This document shows positions 7,028-10,115 of a stretch of 10,115 nt of DNA, piece by piece. The stretch comes from Bryobacterales bacterium (GTDB lineage Bacteria; Acidobacteriota; Terriglobia; Bryobacterales; Bryobacteraceae): NCBI GenBank assembly GCA_025462985.1, contig JAOAPP010000739.1, positions 1 to 10,115 on the forward strand, in the 5' to 3' direction. The position numbers and the translations under genes are program-made. Under the pieces are notes generated by a model. The model made no database searches. It saw nothing but the letters and a program-made list of their open reading frames with translations, and was not told the origin of the DNA. The first letter of the stretch is position 1. Every line of letters starts with the position of its first letter.

Positions 7028-7837
7028 TTACAACCAGCGCCACAGCTCAAAAAATGGATCGCCAAGGCTGGAGATGCCTTCGTAGTGCGGACATCCACTC
7101 AGGTGTGGTAGCGAGGTGCTACTCGCAATTGTGCCGCTATTTCCATCGTATTCCAGTAGAGTACTTCCTGGCCGATGCTCATACCATGGCGTTGCAAGTT
7201 CAACTATCAAACCCACTGCAGTGGAGGCAAGAATCCCGTTGGGCCATACTACCTGTGGACGACCGCCGGCAGCGCCATAGTTTGCAGCTTCCACACCGAC
7301 CTGAGAGTCCTTGATGACATTAGTGCATCTGAGACACGGTTCACCAGGCATCGACAGCATGACTTGACCCGTGATAGCAAACCGCCCACCGTCGTCGAAT
7401 ACGTCCATCCCGAGGTCGACGTATGGGATCAAGTACCGTCGAGCAAGTGCCTCGAGCTCCAAACGACCGGCGAATGAGTCTAGACAACCAACAATGACAT
7501 GACAATTCAATAAGGCTCGTGCATGGAATTGCCATTTCGCTGTGATAGCTCTGACGACTGCAGAAGGATGAACTCGCCGGATTTGGCGAGTAGCGATGCG
7601 CGTCTTTAATCGCTTCGATTTTACATCCGCAGCAGTGCCTCCAACGAGACGATTGAGGTTCGACAGGTCGATACTGTCGTCATCAATGATCGTGAACTCG
7701 CCGACACCAACATGGGCCAGTTGCTGTGCCACGTGAGAGCCGCCGCCACCGAGACCAACTATGCCCACGTGGAGGCTCGTCAGGATCGCATCTGAATCAT
7801 TACCAAGAAAACTCTGCCGGCTTGATCGGTCAGTCAT
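7028..7837 (-). CDS. E1-like (ThiF/MoeB-type) adenylyltransferase of a ubiquitin-like system
   Basis: This 269-aa protein is a single E1-type adenylation domain that would activate the C-terminal glycine of the ubiquitin-like protein with ATP. It shows RQSFLG near the start, the nucleotide loop VGIVGLGGGGS (24-34), IIDDDSIDLSNLNR with D52-54, N60 and R63, and GCLDSFAGR (117-125). C168/C171 (CLRC) with C249 and H251 (CPH) could bind zinc. At the crossover loop, where MoeB-type E1s have the thioester cysteine, the sequence reads NYGAAGGRPQVVWPNG with no cysteine. I chose ATG 7837 because it overlaps the JAB stop as ATGA, matching the JAB start; ATG 7864 would add nine residues. It is the last gene of the operon, and it converges on the recombinase. 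Confidence 0.88.
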   Translation of the reverse strand: MTDRSSRQSFLGNDSDAILTSLHVGIVGLGGGGSHVAQQLAHVGVGEFTIIDDDSIDLSNLNRLVGGTAADVKSKRLKTRIATRQIRRVHPSAVVRAITAKWQFHARALLNCHVIVGCLDSFAGRLELEALARRYLIPYVDLGMDVFDDGGRFAITGQVMLSMPGEPCLRCTNVIKDSQVGVEAANYGAAGGRPQVVWPNGILASTAVGLIVELATPWYEHRPGSTLLEYDGNSGTIASSTSLPHLSGCPHYEGISSLGDPFFELWRWL

Positions 7838-8343
7838 GACTTTTGCCACCACGACAATGGCCATCCCGTGACTCGACAGCTGGTAAATGTCTTCGGTTTG
7901 CGGTCATCTTCACTCAGCCACACACGGCCAGAGAGGGCATCATCACTAAAGATCATCGCGCCATGCGGAACATCGCGGCGACCGTGGAAGAAGTCGGGGA
8001 CAAACTTCGCGGTTTCTGACATATCTGGACCACTAGGTCGTGGCACTCCCTTGCCGCCATGGGAATGAACATGAAAGATACCCAGCTTCTCGTGATAAGT
8101 GCGGGTGAGCACGCGCCGGAAAGCACCTACTCCGATAACCGCGCCAAACTCCCGGTCATCTTCATAGTGTGCATCGTCAACTGGCTCATAATCGTGAGCA
8201 AGTATCACGAGCTCAGACTTCGAAAGCCAAGCAAAACGACAGTAGATAAAGCCAACTCGTTCTAGGGCAAAAGCGTGCGGACGATTCAGGTCTGTGCGTA
8301 TCTCCTTTAGCAACTTGAGAGTAATTCTAAATTGGACTTTCAT
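7834..8343 (-). CDS. JAB/MPN (JAMM) metalloprotease, deubiquitinase-like
   Basis: This 169-aa protein carries a JAMM zinc site: a general-base glutamate E28 (ALERVGFIYC) and HVHSHGGKGVPRPSGPD (residues 91-107), giving H93-S-H95, S104 and D107. The gap from the second His to the Ser is one residue longer than the textbook HxH-x7-S-x2-D. Bacterial JAB proteins of this type trim the C-terminus of ubiquitin-like proteins to expose Gly-Gly and cleave them from targets. Here the substrate is most likely the product of 8660-8920, whose Gly-Gly is followed by four extra residues. The ATG at 8343 overlaps the stop of the E2-like gene (ATGA), and the stop overlaps the E1 start. No signal peptide is seen, so it should be cytoplasmic. 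Confidence 0.87.
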   Translation of the reverse strand: MKVQFRITLKLLKEIRTDLNRPHAFALERVGFIYCRFAWLSKSELVILAHDYEPVDDAHYEDDREFGAVIGVGAFRRVLTRTYHEKLGIFHVHSHGGKGVPRPSGPDMSETAKFVPDFFHGRRDVPHGAMIFSDDALSGRVWLSEDDRKPKTFTSCRVTGWPLSWWQKS

Positions 8344-8669
8344 CGCAGTGGTTCTAGATGATTACGAAGCACATCTACGATCCGACCATTGTACTGAATG
8401 TCTTTCCAGGACCACGTATGCCAGGTCTTATTCAAAAGCTGATGCACAGTCCAGTTTGGTCCCTTCCCTTCAATGACCTTTGGCAAATAGAGACGCGTGA
8501 AATAGGGATCAGGACCTGTTAGTTGAAGCAAGGCCTCAATTGACTCGCCATTCGGGAGCTTTAGTTGAGGCATATACACGTAAGTGTGGCCGCCATCGTC
8601 GACTACCTCTGCTCCTGGAGCGACAATTCGTGCCTCCTCAAGATCAGATGGTTCGACTCTTACGCCCAT
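8340..8669 (-). CDS. E2-like protein (Prok-E2_E type) without cysteine
   Basis: At 109 aa this is shorter than a eukaryotic E2. It has the meander HTYVYMPQLKLPNGESIEALLQL, then GPDPYFTRLYLPKVIEG and a C-terminal stretch LLNKTWHTWSWKDI...RIVDVLRNHLEPLR. The W-x2-WS pattern followed by a helix resembles what I know of the prokaryotic E2 family E, which sits beside multi-ubiquitin, E1 and JAB genes. There is no cysteine anywhere in the protein, so classical thioester transfer is impossible. A serine, threonine or histidine nucleophile, or a scaffold role for E1, are the alternatives. It overlaps the ubiquitin-like gene by 10 bases and the JAB gene by 4. The family call rests on motif memory and on context. 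Confidence 0.75.
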   Translation of the reverse strand: MGVRVEPSDLEEARIVAPGAEVVDDGGHTYVYMPQLKLPNGESIEALLQLTGPDPYFTRLYLPKVIEGKGPNWTVHQLLNKTWHTWSWKDIQYNGRIVDVLRNHLEPLR

Positions 8670-8920
8670 GATGATCCACCACGGCGTACATGGCTAGCGA
8701 ACACCTCACCCTTCTTGACAGTGACACGGCCATCATCGGCCAGATCTACAAACTGGCCATCGATCAGCTGCTCGATAACTTTCGACTGATCGATTTCCAC
8801 CGCGGTCTTGAAGTCGCTGAGTGTGTAGGAACCGGGACGGATCTCCTTGTCGACTCCGTCCACCTTGATCACTACCTTGGCGTGCTCATTCGCAGCCGGG
8901 TGCTCTTCATTATTGGGCAT
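8660..8920 (-). CDS. Ubiquitin-like modifier, single beta-grasp domain with RRGG plus SSWA tail
   Basis: The 86-aa protein resembles one repeat of the bacterial multi-ubiquitin (PF14452-type) family: AKVVIKVDGVDKEI as the first hairpin, a helix SDFKTAVEIDQSKVIEQLID, then FVDLADDGRVTVKKGEVF. A flexible acidic N-terminus (~13 residues) precedes it. The C-terminus is HVRRGGSSWA: a double glycine (81-82) as in ubiquitin, followed by SSWA, which must be removed before activation, presumably by the JAB enzyme in the same operon. ATG 8920 has AGGAG at 8931-8935, ten bases upstream. The frame is open further upstream to 9031, but that stretch holds the promoter and leader. First gene of the operon; the conjugation targets are unknown. 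Confidence 0.85.
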   Translation of the reverse strand: MPNNEEHPAANEHAKVVIKVDGVDKEIRPGSYTLSDFKTAVEIDQSKVIEQLIDGQFVDLADDGRVTVKKGEVFASHVRRGGSSWA

Positions 8921-9003
8921 TATAGTAATTCTCCTGACGGCATTTGAGATTAAAGGAGGCGCCGTCTGCCGGGCCCAACGAGATGGGCTTTTCCTGACTT
9001 TCA

Positions 9004-9031
9004 AGTATAACGAATTCCGAGCATGCGTCAA
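9004..9031 (-). promoter_or_regulatory. Promoter of the ubiquitin-like operon
   Basis: On the minus strand TTGACG (9026-9031) and TATACT (9004-9009) are separated by 16 bases. A start near 8997 gives a leader of ~77 bases that contains a GCCCA/TGGGC hairpin (8973-8988) and the AGGAG ribosome binding site. The sequence ACTTGA occurs twice as a direct repeat, 27 bp apart (9028-9033 and 9001-9006), around the -35 and the -10. It may be bound by the divergent repressor. Confidence 0.6.
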
Positions 9032-9075
9032 GTTTTATGGACCTCACAGGCATACTTCCCCGTGGCGTAACGCTG

Positions 9076-9084
9076 TGGTATACT
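9076..9084 (+). promoter_or_regulatory. Extended -10 promoter of the LexA-like gene, near-leaderless
   Basis: TGGTATACT is an extended -10 element (TGnTATACT). The -35 position (TTCCCC, 9056-9061) is weak, as is common with extended -10 promoters. Transcription would start near 9091, only about four bases before the ATG at 9095, and there is no ribosome binding site. The mRNA would therefore be almost leaderless. The promoter faces away from the ubiquitin-like operon. Confidence 0.55.
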
Positions 9085-9094
9085 CTCTTAGCAT

Positions 9095-9766
9095 ATGCAC
9101 CCAATACAAGAACAGCTACTTAAACTGGCCAAGCACAAGAATCTGGCTCAGCTCAGCCTGCGCGAGATGGCCAGTGCGATCGGCTTGGATGGGGAGTCGC
9201 CCCAGAAGATCAAGCACCACCTCTCTCAACTCGAGAAGAAGGGCTTCCTGTGTCTTGACCGGACAAAGGGATCGATGACGGTGGCTTCCACTAAGCCAGG
9301 ATGGGCAAGAGGCATCCTCGAAACAAAGTCGGATGTCTTCGCCATACCAATCGTAGGGGCAGCGAACTGCGGGCCAGCCTCGATCTTCGCAGAACAGAAT
9401 GTTGAAGGCTTCTTGCGGGTCTCGAGCAAACTGGTTGGGCGATCAACTCCGTCCGAGCTCTACGCACTGCGTGCGGATGGACCGTCAATGAACCGGGCGC
9501 AGGTCAACGGTCGAACAATCGAAGACCGTGATTTCATCATTGTGGATGCGAGATCTCGCACTCCCAGAAATGGCGACGTGGTCGTAGCCGTCATTGACAA
9601 CAAGGCGACGGTCAAACGCTTCATCGATGACCGGGCGAACGGCCAGGTCGTGCTCCAAGCCGACTCCTTCTACGACTATGAGCCAGTCTTCCTTCACGAG
9701 GATGACGATTTCAGCATAAGTGGGAAGGTTATCGCAGTGATCAAGAACCCATTGCAGATCAAATAA
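9095..9766 (+). CDS. LexA/UmuD-like self-cleaving repressor (wHTH plus S24 peptidase)
   Basis: The 223-aa protein has a LexA-like layout. Residues 1-65 form a winged helix (QEQLLKLAKHKNLAQLSLRE, then SPQKIKHHLSQLEKKGFL and a wing). Residues ~83-220 form an S24 peptidase domain. The probable self-cleavage site is C92-G93 in IVGAANCGPASIFAEQNVEG, a Cys-Gly bond as in UmuD rather than the Ala-Gly of LexA. The catalytic pair is S131 (ADGPSMNRA) and K174 (ATVKRF). Such proteins cleave themselves when bound to RecA-ssDNA filaments, releasing their operators. Being divergent from the ubiquitin-like operon, it most likely represses both, so the system would turn on after DNA damage or phage attack. 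That regulatory link is inference. The start is set by the domain's normal N-terminus and the promoter. Confidence 0.88.
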   Translation: MHPIQEQLLKLAKHKNLAQLSLREMASAIGLDGESPQKIKHHLSQLEKKGFLCLDRTKGSMTVASTKPGWARGILETKSDVFAIPIVGAANCGPASIFAEQNVEGFLRVSSKLVGRSTPSELYALRADGPSMNRAQVNGRTIEDRDFIIVDARSRTPRNGDVVVAVIDNKATVKRFIDDRANGQVVLQADSFYDYEPVFLHEDDDFSISGKVIAVIKNPLQIK

Positions 9767-9794
9767 CGCACGCCGTCAGTCCGCTTGCTGAAAT

Positions 9795-9820
9795 AAGAGT
9801 GCTCACATGAGCGCTCTTTT
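9795..9820 (+). terminator. Rho-independent terminator of the LexA-like gene
   Basis: AAGAGTGCTC (9795-9804) pairs with GAGCGCTCTT (9809-9818) through a 4-base loop ACAT, with one G-T pair, and runs into TTTT. It lies 29 bp after the stop of the repressor gene. Confidence 0.8.
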
Positions 9821-9869
9821 CCATTTCTACCGCGGCGGGGACATTGTGCCTGTCAACATCCACCCAACA

Positions 9870-9880
9870 TCCCCATGTCC
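9870..9880. repeat. TCCCCATGTCC, att-like core at the right edge of the cargo
   Basis: TCCCCATGTCC differs by one base from TCCCTATGTCC at 10032-10042, and nine of its first ten bases match TCCCTATGTC at 7015-7024. It lies 6 bp before the recombinase remnant begins, so the conjugation cassette and its regulator (7025-9869) sit between two near-identical short cores. Confidence 0.45.
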
Positions 9881-10010
9881 AACTGTGTGAATCTCAAGGA
9901 AATAAGCTCAAACCAGATCGCAGATTTTACTAATGAGCTGATCACGCTTCATACCTTGGCGATTAATGAAGGCATTCTAATCACAAGAGAATAAGAAGGA
10001 GTCTGCCTGA
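9875..10010 (+). pseudogene. Remnant of a second serine recombinase 3' end, frameshifted
   Basis: From 9887 the frame encodes VNLKEISSNQIADFTNELIT, then LHTLAINEGI, which matches the C-terminal tail of the complete recombinase (VNLREISSNQIIDFTNELVA, then LREIAINEGI). Many differences are synonymous, so the sequence diverged as a working gene before it was cut. One extra A (CTAATCA against CTATCA) shifts the frame and gives an early TAA at 9992-9994. Without it the tail would read LSQENKKESA and stop at 10008-10010, matching the length of the intact gene. Everything upstream of the Val codon at 9887 is missing. An ATG at 9875 could start a 39-aa peptide, but there is no reason to think it is made. 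Confidence 0.8.
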
Positions 10011-10041
10011 TCCCGTAGAACGTCTCGGATGTCCCTATGTC
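9887..10041 (+). repeat. Right copy of the ~155-bp direct repeat
   Basis: This is the partner of 6871-7024, in the same orientation. The last 20 bp are identical while the coding part has drifted, which suggests that the short end sequence is under separate selection, for example as an attachment or terminal site. Confidence 0.85.
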
Positions 10042-10052
10042 CACTAAGTGAA

Positions 10053-10083
10053 ATCCTCCGGGCCCATGTGGGACCCGGAGGAT
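10053..10083. terminator. Strong hairpin after the right repeat
   Basis: ATCCTCCGGG (10053-10062) pairs perfectly with CCCGGAGGAT (10074-10083), and the inner CCCATGTGGG can extend the stem. No clear T-run follows on the + strand, so it may be a bidirectional terminator, or a structured end of the neighbouring region. It begins 11 bp after the repeat core. Confidence 0.5.
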
Positions 10084-10115
10084 AGTTCTCGAAGCGGAGG
10101 CAGTTTGATCCTGAG

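Noticed and set aside
8921..9031. Longer N-terminus for the ubiquitin-like protein (start at 9031)
   Set aside because: This stretch contains the -10 element, the leader hairpin and the AGGAG site for ATG 8920, and its translation is not part of a beta-grasp fold.
10102..10115. AGTTTGATCCTGAG resembles the conserved 5' end of 16S rRNA
   Set aside because: Only 12 bases match before it diverges from the GGCTCAG that should follow, and the window ends there. A chance match is more likely.

Overview
The window is bacterial accessory DNA of moderate GC, made of several small modules. Nothing in it fixes the host: there is no rRNA, tRNA or housekeeping gene.

Left part (1-2465). The 3' end of a GHKL-type ATPase gene (+ strand) runs convergently into a three-gene minus-strand operon with a good sigma70-like promoter at 2437-2465. 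The operon encodes a STAS-like/winged-helix protein, an uncharacterised 118-aa protein and a cysteine-rich DUF4417-like protein. The genes overlap by 1 and 4 bases. A GHKL ATPase next to a STAS-like protein suggests a signalling or partner-switching module of unknown output.

Middle (2717-6993). A minus-strand pair encodes an XRE regulator and a RuvC-like protein that lacks the first catalytic Asp. Next come a minus-strand AAA+-type ATPase and, divergent from it, a small ORF with an in-frame TGA at codon 3. That ORF overlaps (ATGA) a complete large serine recombinase. The divergent gap holds GATAG/CTATC half-sites spaced like an operator.

Right part (7028-9766). This is the most interesting section: a compact minus-strand operon, promoter at 9004-9031, in the order ubiquitin-like protein, E2-like protein, JAB/MPN isopeptidase, E1-like adenylyltransferase. 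All four genes overlap. The ubiquitin-like protein has one beta-grasp domain and ends in RRGG plus a four-residue tail that the JAB enzyme could remove. The E2-like protein contains no cysteine, and the E1 has no cysteine at the usual thioester position, so the chemistry may be non-classical. A divergent LexA/UmuD-like self-cleaving repressor (9095-9766) probably ties the operon to DNA damage or phage infection. The layout is that of a bacterial ubiquitin-like conjugation system of the kind linked to antiviral defence.

Mobility. The last ~40 codons of the recombinase gene plus ~30 bp of flank (6871-7024) recur as a diverged, frameshifted fragment at 9887-10041. The conjugation cassette and its regulator lie exactly between the two copies. 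An att-like TCCCYATGTC core lies at both edges of the cargo and again at the end of the second copy, and an inverted relative lies at 3634-3647. I read this as cargo captured at, or accreted onto, the end of a serine-recombinase element.
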